A stretch of DNA of 64,000 bases from Flavobacterium sp. NKUCC04_CG (GCF_019345525.1 NZ_JAHKRA010000016.1:1-64000), one strand, 5' to 3'; positions 32,079-42,122 are shown, numbered from the stretch's first letter. Notes: generated from the letters alone by a model not told the origin. Translations and numbers: made by a program.

Positions 32079-34994
32079 ATGATAAAGAAATTACTAATAG
32101 TGGGATTGTTGTTTACTGCCTTTACAATACAAGCACAATTTAAAACAACCACCACTAAAGATTCTAATGGATACACTTATGAATCCGTTGAGAACGACCC
32201 CTCGCACACTCGAATTTATACTTTGAGTAACGGTTTAAAAGTGTATTTAGCACAAAACAAAGACGAGCCGCGTATTCAGACCTATGTACCCGTTCGTACG
32301 GGGTCAAACAACGATCCGGAGGACAACACGGGATTGGCGCATTACTTAGAACATATGTTGTTCAAGGGTACTTCCAAAATGGCTTCGAGCAATTGGGAAG
32401 TAGAGAAAGTGTTGCTAAAACAAATTTCTGATTTGTACGAAGCACATAAAAAGGAAACTGATCCAGCAAAAAAAGTAGCACTTTACAAGCAAATTGACCA
32501 AGTTTCTAAGGAAGCGTCAAAATATGCTGTAGCAAATGAGTACGACAAATTAGTGGCTTCTATAGGTGCTACTGGTACCAATGCCCATACTTGGTTTGAT
32601 GAAACCGTTTATAAAAACAACATTCCTTCCAATGAATTGGAAAAGTGGTTGGTGGTTGAAAACGAGCGTTTCTCCGAATTGGTATTGCGTTTGTTTCACA
32701 CCGAATTAGAGGCGGTTTATGAAGAGTTTAACCGCGGACAAGACAACGATTATTGGGCAACACACGAAGCCATGATGAAGTTGTTGTTTCCAAAATCACA
32801 TTATGGAACTCAGACGACAATTGGAACTTCGGAGCATTTAAAAAATCCTTCGATGGTAGCGATTCACGATTACTTCCAAAAATATTATGTGCCTAATAAT
32901 ATGGCTGTAGTATTGGTAGGAGATTTGGAGTTCGAACCGACCATTCAATTGGTAGATCGTTATTTGGGTAAAATGAAAAAAGGAGTTCAACCGGAGCAAT
33001 ATGTTGCCAAAGAACCGGCTTTAACCAAAATCCAAACCAAAGAAATCTTTAGCCCGTCATCAGAGCGTATCGAAATCGGTTATAGATTGGGAGGAGCCAA
33101 CTCAAAAGATGCGCAATATTTGACTTTAGTTGATATGTTGTTGAGCAATAGTGCAGCGGGATTGATCGATTTAAATATCAATCAAAAACAAAAAGCATTG
33201 GGTGCTCAGAGTTCACCGATGATCATGAAAGATTTTTCGGTACACCAATTGGGTGCTTATCCGAATGAGGGACAATCCTTAGACGAGCTAAAAACCTTAT
33301 TGATGGGGGAATTGGACAAAATCAAAAAAGGACAGTTCGACGAGTGGATGTTAGGAGCAGTAGTTAATGATCTTAAAAAACAGGCCATGAAATCCTTAGA
33401 GAGTAACGACGCCTTAGCTACAGAAATGTATGGCGCTTTTATCCAAGGAAAATCATGGGATAAAGTCGTTTCAGAAGTAGACGAATTATCTAAAATTACC
33501 AAAGCGGAAATCGTTGATTTTGCCAATAAAAACTACAAAGACAACTATGTTGTAGTATATAAAAAGCAAGGTGAAAACAAAGAATTGGTTCGTGTTGAGA
33601 ATCCAGGAATAACACCTATTGATTTAAATCGCGAAAACGAATCTAAATTTTATAAAGATTTTAAAAACATTAAAGTAAAGGATATCGCTCCGGTGTTTGT
33701 TGATTTTGACAAGGCAATTCAGAGAGAAACCATCGGTAAAAAAACACCTTTGGCCTTTATTAAAAATACGACTAACGACCTTTCAACGGTCATGTATATT
33801 ACAGAAGTAGGGTCTAATCACGACAATAAATTAGCTTTGGCAATCAACTATTTGGATTTCTTAGGAACGTCTAAATACTCGCCAGAAGATATTAAAAAAG
33901 AATTCTATAAACTCGGAGTTGACTACGGTGTTAGCGCTGGAGAAGATAGAACTTATGTTTATGTAAGTGGATTACAAGAGAATATTCCTGCAGGAATCAA
34001 ATTGTTCGAACACTTACTTACCGATGCCAAGGCCGATCAACAGGCTTACGATAACTATGTCGATCAAATTTTGAAAGAACGCAGTGATGCCAAGGCGAGT
34101 AAAGCGGGTATTCAACGTGCGCTAAACAGTTATGTTATGTATGGTGCCGAAAGTAAATTTAGAGACATCTTAAGCGAATCCACACTAAAAGCGATTAAAC
34201 CACAGGAATTGGTGAAAATCATTCACGACTTCTTTAATTTTGATCAACAGATTTTCTACTATGGAAACGACTTAAACAACACTAAAAAAGCGTTGACAGC
34301 CAATCATAATTTTGGAAAAAGCAAAGCGATTCCAACGCCTAAGAAATATGCGGAGCCCGCTACAAACGGAACGGTGTATTTTGCACCTTATGATATGGTA
34401 CAAGCCGAAATATCTTTCCGTGCTAGAGAAGAAAAATTCAACAAGGAAAACTTGGTTTCTTCGGGTGTGTTTAACGAGTATTTCGGATCGGGATTATCGT
34501 CTATCGTATTCCAAGAGATCAGAGAGTCAAAATCATTAGCCTATTCGGCTTACTCTTATTATGCCGATGCCGCTAAAAAAGACAAACACAACTATGTCAT
34601 TGCTTATGTAGGTACTCAAGCCAATAAATTACCGCAAGCGGTTGATGCCATGATGGGATTGATGAATGATATGCCGCAGGCAGAAAATCAATTTCAAAAC
34701 GCCAAAGCTTCTGCTTTAAAAAGATTGTCTACCAAGCGTTATAGCAAGTCAGACATCTTCTTTTATTGGTTGTCTTTACAAGAGAAAGGATTTAATTACG
34801 ATATCAACAAAGATTTATTCCCACAAACCCAGAAAATCGAAATGAAAGATTTGGCGAGTTTCTTTGACAAACACGTTAAGGGTAAAAAATTCAATGTTGG
34901 ATTAATCGGTAAGAAAGACAATTTGGATTGGGAAGCCGTTAAAAAATTCGGAACCATCAAAGAATTGACTTTGGAAGAATTGTTCGGGTACTAA
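32079..34994 (+). CDS. M16-family zinc metallopeptidase
   Basis: A 971-residue pitrilysin-like peptidase with a signal peptide (ending TIQAQ), so periplasmic or at the outer membrane. The inverted zinc motif HXXEH is HYLEH at residues 88-92, in LAHYLEHMLFKGT, with a downstream ELEAVYEEFNRGQD giving the third ligand. The second half repeats the fold without the motif (VSSGVFNEYFGSGLSSIVFQEIRESKSLAYSAYS), the usual inactive half of the two-domain form. A 50-residue helical insertion (YEAHKKETDPAKKVALYKQ) sits in the first half. The substrate is unknown; relatives degrade small peptides. Confidence 0.93.
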   Translation: MIKKLLIVGLLFTAFTIQAQFKTTTTKDSNGYTYESVENDPSHTRIYTLSNGLKVYLAQNKDEPRIQTYVPVRTGSNNDPEDNTGLAHYLEHMLFKGTSKMASSNWEVEKVLLKQISDLYEAHKKETDPAKKVALYKQIDQVSKEASKYAVANEYDKLVASIGATGTNAHTWFDETVYKNNIPSNELEKWLVVENERFSELVLRLFHTELEAVYEEFNRGQDNDYWATHEAMMKLLFPKSHYGTQTTIGTSEHLKNPSMVAIHDYFQKYYVPNNMAVVLVGDLEFEPTIQLVDRYLGKMKKGVQPEQYVAKEPALTKIQTKEIFSPSSERIEIGYRLGGANSKDAQYLTLVDMLLSNSAAGLIDLNINQKQKALGAQSSPMIMKDFSVHQLGAYPNEGQSLDELKTLLMGELDKIKKGQFDEWMLGAVVNDLKKQAMKSLESNDALATEMYGAFIQGKSWDKVVSEVDELSKITKAEIVDFANKNYKDNYVVVYKKQGENKELVRVENPGITPIDLNRENESKFYKDFKNIKVKDIAPVFVDFDKAIQRETIGKKTPLAFIKNTTNDLSTVMYITEVGSNHDNKLALAINYLDFLGTSKYSPEDIKKEFYKLGVDYGVSAGEDRTYVYVSGLQENIPAGIKLFEHLLTDAKADQQAYDNYVDQILKERSDAKASKAGIQRALNSYVMYGAESKFRDILSESTLKAIKPQELVKIIHDFFNFDQQIFYYGNDLNNTKKALTANHNFGKSKAIPTPKKYAEPATNGTVYFAPYDMVQAEISFRAREEKFNKENLVSSGVFNEYFGSGLSSIVFQEIRESKSLAYSAYSYYADAAKKDKHNYVIAYVGTQANKLPQAVDAMMGLMNDMPQAENQFQNAKASALKRLSTKRYSKSDIFFYWLSLQEKGFNYDINKDLFPQTQKIEMKDLASFFDKHVKGKKFNVGLIGKKDNLDWEAVKKFGTIKELTLEELFGY

Positions 34995-35016
34995 GAATAG
35001 CTGAACTTGATTATAG

Positions 35017-35049
35017 AAAAGAGCTGTCTCAAAAGGATAGCTCTTTTTT
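35017..35049 (+). terminator. terminator of the M16 gene
   Basis: AAAAGAGCT...AGCTCTTTTTTG. Confidence 0.7.
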
Positions 35050-35050
35050 G

Positions 35051-35131
35051 TATAGTACTTGAGTTTTAAGAGAAGGATATTAGTATGTTGAATTTTGCCA
35101 CTCGAAAGAATTTGTACGGCAGTTGAGGTTC
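35051..35131 (+). repeat. degenerate right end of the cassette repeat (D1)
   Basis: ACTTGAGTTTTAAG at 35058 is identical to 1199-1212 in copy A. It continues ATATTAGTATGTTGAATTTTGCCACTCGAAAGAATTTGTACGGCAGTTGAGG in broken agreement with copies A and B, having lost the G-rich end. Confidence 0.5.
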
Positions 35132-35149
35132 TGGCTAAACTTGGAAGTG

Positions 35150-35278
35150 TGTGTTTTTTGGCTGATCGCGGCTACATCGACCGTGTTAGTTGGTTTAAAT
35201 CACTTGATGCGTATGGAAGTATCTACGCTTGATGATAACGGTTATGATGACAACAGAAATAAGGTTAATGTAAAGTAA
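35150..35278 (+). pseudogene. decayed Rhs C-terminal remnant
   Basis: One frame reads ATSTVLVGLNHLMRMEVSTL, then DDNGYDDNRNKVNVK and a stop just before the next gene. DDNGYDxNxNKV is a phrase I know from pre-toxin segments of Bacteroidota Rhs tails. The frame is open for only about 40 codons and another frame (LAKLGSVCFLADRGYID) covers its left half, which points to an indel. The identification is tentative. Confidence 0.35.
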
Positions 35279-35285
35279 AATAGAA

Positions 35286-35759
35286 ATGGATAATTTAGAT
35301 TTAGAAAAGCTACAATTATATATATTAAATTATGATCGTAAGGACCGTTTTATTGATGTAATTCGAGTTGTCTATAAAAAATTATCCTTACTAAAAGAGG
35401 GAGTTATTATTTGTTTTTCAATAGAAGACACTCGATTTCTAATTGAATTGGAGTTTTTAGATGAGTTCTTCAAGATAGAATTTACAGCTGTTTATCTAAG
35501 TCTACAGATCAATAGTATAGAACAGTATTTTGTTTTGGAAGATAACGATCAAATTAAGGAATTGATAGATGAATTGTTTAATGGAAATTATATTGTGAAA
35601 TATTATTTAAACTCCAAGGGTCGAATTAAATTTTCGAAGCTGATTTGGCGAGATAGAGCGTTTAAAAATTATGATATAAAGTATAAATATGGTTGGCTTA
35701 AATGCAATTGTAGAATAGAAAGAATTGCAATTAAAAATGGAATAATCTTAATCTCATAA
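35286..35759 (+). CDS. orphan immunity-like protein at a decayed Rhs cassette
   Basis: A 157-residue soluble protein without signal peptide, rich in Ile, Leu, Lys, Asp and aromatic residues (DRKDRFIDVIRVVYKKLSL, FKIEFTAVYLSLQINSIEQYFVLEDNDQIKELI). Such acidic-hydrophobic small proteins are typical of cytoplasmic immunity proteins, but no family is recognised. It starts eight bases after an Rhs-like remnant and lies between two degenerate pieces of the cassette repeat, as the cassettes at the left end do. AT content is high compared with the core genes around it, which fits transfer. It could also be a plain hypothetical protein. Confidence 0.55.
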   Translation: MDNLDLEKLQLYILNYDRKDRFIDVIRVVYKKLSLLKEGVIICFSIEDTRFLIELEFLDEFFKIEFTAVYLSLQINSIEQYFVLEDNDQIKELIDELFNGNYIVKYYLNSKGRIKFSKLIWRDRAFKNYDIKYKYGWLKCNCRIERIAIKNGIILIS

Positions 35760-35861
35760 ATACGAAAGATGCCGTTCCAAAAATTTTTGGTTGACCTAGG
35801 CTTTCTGAAGTGAATTTTGATGTTTACGCCACTGACTCATGAAGAACTAAAATACCAGGTT

Positions 35862-36030
35862 ACGCTACAGTGTGAGTACTCTCGCATGGTATATAATAAA
35901 CAAAGAAACTCTCAATTCTATTGGGAGTTTTGTGTTTAGAAAGAAAGTTTATCGATAAAAGTAGGTCTTCTAACTTTGGTAAAATAGAATGAGGTTTCTT
36001 GTGTATTGCTTGTGTTTTAAGAGAGGACTA
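35862..36030 (+). repeat. degenerate left and middle part of the cassette repeat (D2)
   Basis: TACGCTACAGTGTGAGTACTCTCGCATGGTATATAATAAAC parallels copy B at 4326-4368. The hairpin CTCTCAATtctATTGGGAG, the GTTTTGTGTTTA tail, a TCTTCTAACTTTGGTAAAAT block and GGTTTCTTGTGTATT follow in the order of copy B. The end is lost. Confidence 0.5.
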
Positions 36031-36081
36031 GTAGAAACAGGCACTTTGAATAAGCTATTGAATGAAATTTTTATTTTAAAG

Positions 36082-36121
36082 AAAAAGGCTAACCTTTTTA
36101 TATATTGGTTAGCCTTTTTTT
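36082..36121. terminator. bidirectional terminator before the FrnE-like gene
   Basis: AAAAAGGCTAACC-tttttatatatt-GGTTAGCCTTTTTTT; serves the minus-strand gene and any plus-strand transcript. Confidence 0.75.
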
Positions 36122-36154
36122 GTCATTTTATTTCTCAAGTTTACGAGTGAAAAC

Positions 36155-36790
36155 CTAGTTCTCCTTATAAATCTCTCTAAGTGTTTCCAAAAAGTAATCC
36201 TTGGATTGGGCTCCTTTAAGGGCGTATTTCTGGTTTACAATAAAGAAGGGTACGGAATTTACTCCGATGCTTCTAGCCATAGCCTCGTCCTCTTCTACGG
36301 CACGAGTATAAGTGTCGTTGGCGAGCACATCGCGAACCTTGTCGGCATCCAAGCCTATTTGAATACCTATTTTAACCAATTCTTCGACATCGTCTATATT
36401 GATGGCATTGGAAAAATGAGCTTGAAACAACGCTTCTTCCGCTTCATTTTGTAAACCTTTGGATTGGGCGTAATAAGACAATTGATGTGCCTTAAAACTG
36501 TTGGCGGTAATCGATTGCTCCAAATCCATAACCAAACCTTCTGCTTGAGCCATTTGAGTGACCTGTGCAAACATCTGATCAACTTGTTCCAGAGGCATGC
36601 CCTTTTGTTGCGCCAAATATTCCTTGGTACTAACGGATAAATCCGTTTTTATAGTCGGATCGAGTTCAAAAGCTTTCCAATTAATCGTTACTTCGCTACC
36701 GTGTTCGAACTCTGCAATAGCTTGCTCTAACCGCGTTTTGCCGATATAACAAAACGGGCAACGTATATCACTCCAAATATCTATAGTCAT
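36155..36790 (-). CDS. DsbA-family oxidoreductase, FrnE-like
   Basis: A 211-residue cytoplasmic thioredoxin-fold protein of the DsbA/FrnE type (2-hydroxychromene-2-carboxylate isomerase/DsbA fold). The redox motif CPFC is at residues 11-14 (SDIRCPFCYIGK). The helical insertion is in the middle, and the cis-Pro region is GVNSVPFFIVNQKYALKGAQS. No signal peptide is present. Family members act in thiol-disulfide exchange, possibly under oxidative stress; the partner is unknown. It stands alone between a terminator and mfd. Confidence 0.9.
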   Translation of the reverse strand: MTIDIWSDIRCPFCYIGKTRLEQAIAEFEHGSEVTINWKAFELDPTIKTDLSVSTKEYLAQQKGMPLEQVDQMFAQVTQMAQAEGLVMDLEQSITANSFKAHQLSYYAQSKGLQNEAEEALFQAHFSNAINIDDVEELVKIGIQIGLDADKVRDVLANDTYTRAVEEDEAMARSIGVNSVPFFIVNQKYALKGAQSKDYFLETLREIYKEN

Positions 36791-36941
36791 TTTTTATTTA
36801 CTTATCGGCCTATTCGTGAATCGGCCTATTACTGATTATAAGTAAAGATAGAAAGAAAATATTTAAATTTCAATGTATCAAAACGAATTTGCCTAATGTC
36901 CCAGGCGAATTAACGAGTGGGCACATCGGCAACAAAAAAAA

Positions 36942-39900
36942 TCAAATCAATTGAATTAGTTCCAAAGCCTTGTTTACGCTTTTCACATTTTCAAAAGTCA
37001 GTAATAATCGCAAGCCGTTTTTGGTTTCTTTTTCCTTCATCTTACAAATGTTTCCGTGTTGTTGTACAAACAGTAAAACCTTTCTAAAACGCGGCGATTG
37101 GTAATAGTCCGACTGCTGATTACCCAAAAAGTAACCGACCATTTTTCCGTTTTTTAGTACTAACTTTTCGATACCGGCATTAGCGGCAAACCACTTGATG
37201 CGCAAACTGTTTAACAGCGCTACGGCTTCTTTGGGTAAGGCGCCAAAACGGTCAATCAGTTTTTGTTCGTATGCCTGCAACTCGGTTTCGTCCTTAACGT
37301 TGCTCAACTCGTTATACAAATTCAAACGTTCCGATACGCTATTGACGTAATTATCGGGAAACAGTATTTCGAAATCCGTATCGATTTGGGTTTCTTTGAC
37401 AAAGGTTTTGGTTTCTATGTCGTTTTCATCGGCATACAAATCCTTGAATTCGTTTTCTTTTAATTCGTCTATGGCTTCGTTCATGATTTTCTGGTAGGTT
37501 TCAAAGCCAATTTCATTGATAAATCCACTTTGTTCCCCACCGAGTATATCACCGGCACCGCGAATCTCCAAATCCTTCATGGCTATGTTAAAACCACTGC
37601 CTAATTCACTAAACTGTTCGAGGGCTTGGATGCGCTTACGCGCTTCCTCGGTCATCGCAGAATAGGGAGGGCATATAAAATAACAGAAGGCTTTTTTATT
37701 ACTTCGACCAACGCGACCGCGCATTTGATGCAAGTCGGACAGACCAAAATTATTGGCATTATTGATTAAAATGGTGTTGGCATTGGGTACATCTAAGCCG
37801 CTTTCAATAATCGTAGTAGCTACCAATACATCGAAATCGCCATCCATAAACGCCAACATCAGTTCTTCGAGTTTTTTTCCATCCATCTGTCCGTGTCCAA
37901 TACCAACACGAGCATTGGGAACCAAACGTTGAATCATGCCCGCTACCTCTTTGATATTTTCAATGCGGTTGTTGATAAAATAGACCTGACCTCCGCGTTC
38001 CACTTCATAGGCAATGGCATCGCGAATGATTTCTTCATTAAAACCAACCACATGGGTGTCGATCGGATAACGATTGGGTGGAGGAGTGGTGATTACTGAT
38101 AGATCTCGTGCGGCCATCAACGAAAACTGTAGGGTTCTCGGAATTGGTGTAGCCGTAAGGGTTAAAGTATCTACGTTTTGTGCTATGGTTTTTAATTTGT
38201 CTTTAACTGCAACGCCAAACTTTTGTTCCTCATCGATGATTAGGAGTCCTAGGTCTTTAAAAACAACATTTTTACTGACCAATTGATGGGTTCCGATTAA
38301 GATATCTAATCGACCTTCACTTAAATCCTTAAGCGTTTCACTTTTTTGTTTGGCCGTGCGAAAACGGTTGATATAATTAACCGTTACCGGCATGTCTTTA
38401 AGACGTTCGGTAAAAGTTTTATAATGTTGAAAAGCCAATATAGTAGTAGGCACAAGTATAGCAACCTGTTTTCCGTTATCTACGGCCTTAAATGCCGCAC
38501 GTATAGCGACTTCTGTTTTTCCAAATCCGACGTCACCACAAACCAATCGGTCCATAGGGCGCTCGCTCTCCATGTCGTTTTTAACGTCTTGAGTAGCGGT
38601 AATCTGATCGGGAGTATCTTCGTATATAAAGGAACTTTCTAGCTCTGCCTGTAAATAACTATCGGGTTTGTATTGAAATCCTTTTTCCAAACGGCGTTTG
38701 GCATAGAGCTGAATCAAGTTAAACGCAATGTGTTTAACACGGGCTTTGGTTTTCTGCTTTAAGGTTTTCCAAGCATTGGAACCCAATTTATATATCTTGG
38801 GTGCTGTACCGTCTTTACCGTTGTATTTGGATATCTTATGTAAAGAATGGATGCTGACGTAAACGATATCGTTATCGGCATACACCAACTTAATAGCTTC
38901 TTGCATTTTGCCTTCTACATCAATTTTTTGAAGCCCTCCAAACTTTCCAATACCGTGATCGATATGTGTTACATAATCGCCAACGGACAAAGTAGTCAAT
39001 TCCTTTAAAGTGATGGTTTGCTTTTTGGAGTAACCGTTTTTAATCGAAAATTTGTGGTAACGCTCAAATATTTGATGGTCTGTATAACAGACTATTTGAT
39101 TTTCCTCGTCTATAAAACCTTGATAAAGCGGAAACACAACGGTCTTAAATTGTTTAACAGCTACTTCGTCGTTTTGATCTTTAAGGCTTTCAAAAATCTC
39201 ATGAAAGCGTTTGGCTTGACCTTCGTTGGCGCAGTATAAATAATTTTTATAACCGTCGTCGGCGCGGTCGTTTAAATCTCGGGCCAACAATTCGAATTGT
39301 TTGTTGAATGACGGTTGCGGTAAGATGTGAAAATCAATTATCGTATTCGTTTCAAAATACGACTGCTGAGCCAATTCTACATAAGTAAAAGTTTCTACGC
39401 GTTGTAAAAAGGATTTGCTGTCGAGAAATAGATCGCTCGGCACTTGGTGTTTGATGTCTTTGGATAAGGTGTCAAAAACCGACAAAGCCTTGTCGAACGA
39501 CTTGTCTAATTGGCCTACAACCAAGGCCGTGCTTTGAGAGAAAATAACGGTTTTTTCTGATATATAATCTAAAAAACTCTCGCGGTTTTCTTGAGAGAAT
39601 TTATTTTCAACATTGGGTATAATCGAAATTTTCTTTTGCTTTTCTATAGAAAGTTGGGTTTCCACATCAAAGCTGCGGATACTGTCTACTTCGTTACCAA
39701 AAAATTCGATACGGTATGGATGGTCGTTTGAAAATGAAAAAACGTCAATAATTCCACCACGTACGGAAAATTCGCCGGGTTCGGCTACAAAGTCGACCCG
39801 TTTAAAATGGTATTCAAACAAAACCTCATTGATAAAATCGATGGAGATTTGATCGCCCATGGCCAACTTTAGAGTGTTTTTATCCAACACCTTTTTGGTA

Positions 39901-40289
39901 ACTACTTTTTCAAACAAGGCATCGGGATAAGATACGATGATAGCGGGTTTCTTACGCGAGTTGATTCGATTGAGTACCTCGGCGCGCAACAGTATGTTGG
40001 CGTTGTCGGTTTCTTCAATTTGATAGGGACGTCGGTATGATCCGGGATAAAACAAAACGTCTTCCTTGTTGACCAAACTTTCTAAATCGTTGAGGTAATA
40101 AGCGGCTTCTTCCTTATCGCGAAACAACAACAAAAAAGGGTGTTCCGATTTTTTAAAGACACCTTGAATCAAAAAAGACAAAGCCGAACCAATCAGTCCT
40201 TTGGCATGAATTTTTTGTCCTCGTTGGTTTAATGCTTCCCCGAGTTGAAGGGTTTTACTCGATTCGCGGTATAAAGTTTTTAAATCCAT
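36942..40289 (-). CDS. mfd: transcription-repair coupling factor
   Basis: An ATP-driven translocase that removes stalled RNA polymerase at lesions and recruits UvrA. It has 1115 residues from ATG 40289; a TTG two codons upstream is possible but less likely. The N-terminal UvrB-like module (FLLLFRDKEEAAYYLNDLESL, then FYPGSYRRPYQIEE) is followed by the RNA polymerase interaction domain (VGDYVTHIDHGIGKFGGLQKI). Helicase motifs are GDVGFGKTEVAIRAAFKA (Walker A), DEEQKFG (motif II), TATPIPRTLQ and HQMRGRVGRSNKKAFCYF. The TRCF C-terminal domain closes. It follows the upstream lipoprotein gene with almost no gap, suggesting one transcript. Confidence 0.97.
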   Translation of the reverse strand: MDLKTLYRESSKTLQLGEALNQRGQKIHAKGLIGSALSFLIQGVFKKSEHPFLLLFRDKEEAAYYLNDLESLVNKEDVLFYPGSYRRPYQIEETDNANILLRAEVLNRINSRKKPAIIVSYPDALFEKVVTKKVLDKNTLKLAMGDQISIDFINEVLFEYHFKRVDFVAEPGEFSVRGGIIDVFSFSNDHPYRIEFFGNEVDSIRSFDVETQLSIEKQKKISIIPNVENKFSQENRESFLDYISEKTVIFSQSTALVVGQLDKSFDKALSVFDTLSKDIKHQVPSDLFLDSKSFLQRVETFTYVELAQQSYFETNTIIDFHILPQPSFNKQFELLARDLNDRADDGYKNYLYCANEGQAKRFHEIFESLKDQNDEVAVKQFKTVVFPLYQGFIDEENQIVCYTDHQIFERYHKFSIKNGYSKKQTITLKELTTLSVGDYVTHIDHGIGKFGGLQKIDVEGKMQEAIKLVYADNDIVYVSIHSLHKISKYNGKDGTAPKIYKLGSNAWKTLKQKTKARVKHIAFNLIQLYAKRRLEKGFQYKPDSYLQAELESSFIYEDTPDQITATQDVKNDMESERPMDRLVCGDVGFGKTEVAIRAAFKAVDNGKQVAILVPTTILAFQHYKTFTERLKDMPVTVNYINRFRTAKQKSETLKDLSEGRLDILIGTHQLVSKNVVFKDLGLLIIDEEQKFGVAVKDKLKTIAQNVDTLTLTATPIPRTLQFSLMAARDLSVITTPPPNRYPIDTHVVGFNEEIIRDAIAYEVERGGQVYFINNRIENIKEVAGMIQRLVPNARVGIGHGQMDGKKLEELMLAFMDGDFDVLVATTIIESGLDVPNANTILINNANNFGLSDLHQMRGRVGRSNKKAFCYFICPPYSAMTEEARKRIQALEQFSELGSGFNIAMKDLEIRGAGDILGGEQSGFINEIGFETYQKIMNEAIDELKENEFKDLYADENDIETKTFVKETQIDTDFEILFPDNYVNSVSERLNLYNELSNVKDETELQAYEQKLIDRFGALPKEAVALLNSLRIKWFAANAGIEKLVLKNGKMVGYFLGNQQSDYYQSPRFRKVLLFVQQHGNICKMKEKETKNGLRLLLTFENVKSVNKALELIQLI

Positions 40290-40295
40290 GCTCAA

Positions 40296-40880
40296 TTAAT
40301 TTTCAGTAAAGGTTGGGTTCGCAAGTCTTAGGGTGTCTAAAGCTTGTAACATTTCGGCCTCACCAATTTCTTTTGGGATGGATTTTTTTACTACTATCTC
40401 TTCCATTTGGCTCACCAAAGAGGCAATGGCGGTATTGATCTGAGGAATTAATCGGATGATTTGTTTTTCTTGAATTTTATCGAGTGTCAAATACATTTCT
40501 AAATTGCTCAATAGCGTGTTTAAAACAGTAATTCTACTGCGTATATCGGGGCGATTGAGGTTTGTAGGAATTTCGTTAAATAAATTCAACGAGGAATTGC
40601 TGAGTTTTTCTGATTTTTTTTGAAAAGCACTAATAGACGATACAGGTGTAATACTGATATCATTTCGAAACTCTAGCCAAGCTTTCCAATCGCTAACTTC
40701 TGTTTGTAACGCAGTGGACTGTGTTGGGATTTTAAAAACCCAATTTTTGGTAAGTATAGTGAATACAGTATCGGTATGTTTTTGAGCTCGCAATTGATTT
40801 TCTTGTTCGCGAGTATCCACTTTGTTACAGGAAGCGAACACGCTGATAAAGAGAATTCCGATAAGCAAAAAATGCCTCAT
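40296..40880 (-). CDS. lipoprotein of unknown function upstream of mfd
   Basis: A 194-residue protein from ATG 40880 (MRHFLLIGILFISVFASC, lipidated Cys 18); the longer frame adds seven residues before the signal peptide. The mature part is helical and charged (TREQENQLRAQKHTDTVF, VSQMEEIVVKKSIPKEIGEAEM), without any motif I know. It ends six bases before the mfd ATG. The pairing with a repair factor may be only an operon accident. Confidence 0.75.
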   Translation of the reverse strand: MRHFLLIGILFISVFASCNKVDTREQENQLRAQKHTDTVFTILTKNWVFKIPTQSTALQTEVSDWKAWLEFRNDISITPVSSISAFQKKSEKLSNSSLNLFNEIPTNLNRPDIRSRITVLNTLLSNLEMYLTLDKIQEKQIIRLIPQINTAIASLVSQMEEIVVKKSIPKEIGEAEMLQALDTLRLANPTFTEN

Positions 40881-41102
40881 AGTTAATTTTTTAAGCAACA
40901 AATTTACGAATGTTATATCGAATTTTTAAACTATTAAATCAGAATCCAACAGAAAGGTTTTATATTTCGCGTTCTATGGAGAATTTGAGGGCTTCATAAG
41001 TGTATGGCAGTAGCCAAGTCACTGTGATAATGGGTGTAATTGCAAATCGACTTGTTGCTGAATCTTCAACTTATAAATGCTTTCAGTTCACCGTGAATTA
41101 AG

Positions 41103-41110
41103 TATATTTG
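41103..41110 (+). promoter_or_regulatory. -7 box of the threonine dehydrogenase gene
   Basis: TATATTTG, 20 bases before the ATG at 41130; TTTC at about 41081 may be the weak -33 box. Confidence 0.5.
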
Positions 41111-41129
41111 TCAAATAAAATAGTGCATA

Positions 41130-42083
41130 ATGAGTACAAAAATTCTAATTATTGGGGCTTGTGGTCAAATCGGTTCAGAATTGACTATGAAACTCCGTGA
41201 GATATATGGCAACGACCAAGTTGTTGCTTCAGATATTCGGGAAGGTAAACCAGAGTTAATGGCTAGTGGTCCTTTTGAAATTGTCAATGCTATGGAGTTT
41301 GAGCAAGTAGCTCAGGCCGTAGAAAAACATCAGATTGATGAAGTCTATTTAATGGCGGCGATGTTGTCTGCTACAGCAGAAAAAAACCCGGCATTTGCTT
41401 GGGATTTAAATATGAATTCTTTGTTTCATGTGTTGAATCTGGCCAAAGAAGGCAAAATTAAAAAGGTTTTCTGGCCTTCGAGTATTGCCGTTTTCGGACC
41501 AACTACACCAAGGATTAATACGCCTCAATATACCGTAATGGAACCGTCAACGGTATATGGTATTTCGAAGCAAACCGGTGAACGTTGGTGTGAATATTAT
41601 CACGCTAAATTTGGGGTTGATGTTAGAAGTATTCGTTATCCTGGATTGATATCTTGGACTACACCTCCTGGTGGTGGAACTACGGATTATGCTGTGGATA
41701 TCTATTACAAAGCTTTGGAGGATAAAAAGTACACTTGTTTCCTTGCGGAAAATACCGCTTTACCGATGATGTATATGGATGATGCTTTAGCTGCTACGGT
41801 AGCTATTATGCAGGCACCAGCCGAAAAGGTAAAAATTCGTTCATCCTATAATTTAGGAGGTATTTCTTTTACTCCTGCAGAAATTGCAGCGGAAATTAAA
41901 ACGCATATTCCAGAATTCACGATTGATTATGCTCCGGATTTCCGTCAAGCCATTGCCGATAGTTGGCCGGCGAGTATTGATGATACGGCTGCACAGACCG
42001 ATTGGAACTGGAAGCATCAATACGACTTAAAAAGCATGACCCAAGTGATGCTCGATAACTTGGCAATCAGCTTATCCAAATAA
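41130..42083 (+). CDS. L-threonine 3-dehydrogenase, short-chain (epimerase-like) type
   Basis: A 317-residue NAD-dependent enzyme of the extended short-chain/epimerase family. The Rossmann motif is GACGQIG near residue 9, the catalytic Ser/Thr-Tyr-Lys set is in WPSSIAVFG and STVYGISK, and YPGLISWTTPPGGGTTDYAVDIY is the signature I associate with the GalE-like threonine dehydrogenases described from Flavobacterium and related bacteria. It oxidises threonine to 2-amino-3-oxobutyrate. The partner ligase is not in the window. The product assignment is by family resemblance; a generic NAD-dependent epimerase is the alternative. Confidence 0.88.
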   Translation: MSTKILIIGACGQIGSELTMKLREIYGNDQVVASDIREGKPELMASGPFEIVNAMEFEQVAQAVEKHQIDEVYLMAAMLSATAEKNPAFAWDLNMNSLFHVLNLAKEGKIKKVFWPSSIAVFGPTTPRINTPQYTVMEPSTVYGISKQTGERWCEYYHAKFGVDVRSIRYPGLISWTTPPGGGTTDYAVDIYYKALEDKKYTCFLAENTALPMMYMDDALAATVAIMQAPAEKVKIRSSYNLGGISFTPAEIAAEIKTHIPEFTIDYAPDFRQAIADSWPASIDDTAAQTDWNWKHQYDLKSMTQVMLDNLAISLSK

Positions 42084-42122
42084 GTGGAAAAGCGTATTTA
42101 AAACAACAAAAATCGAAATATA

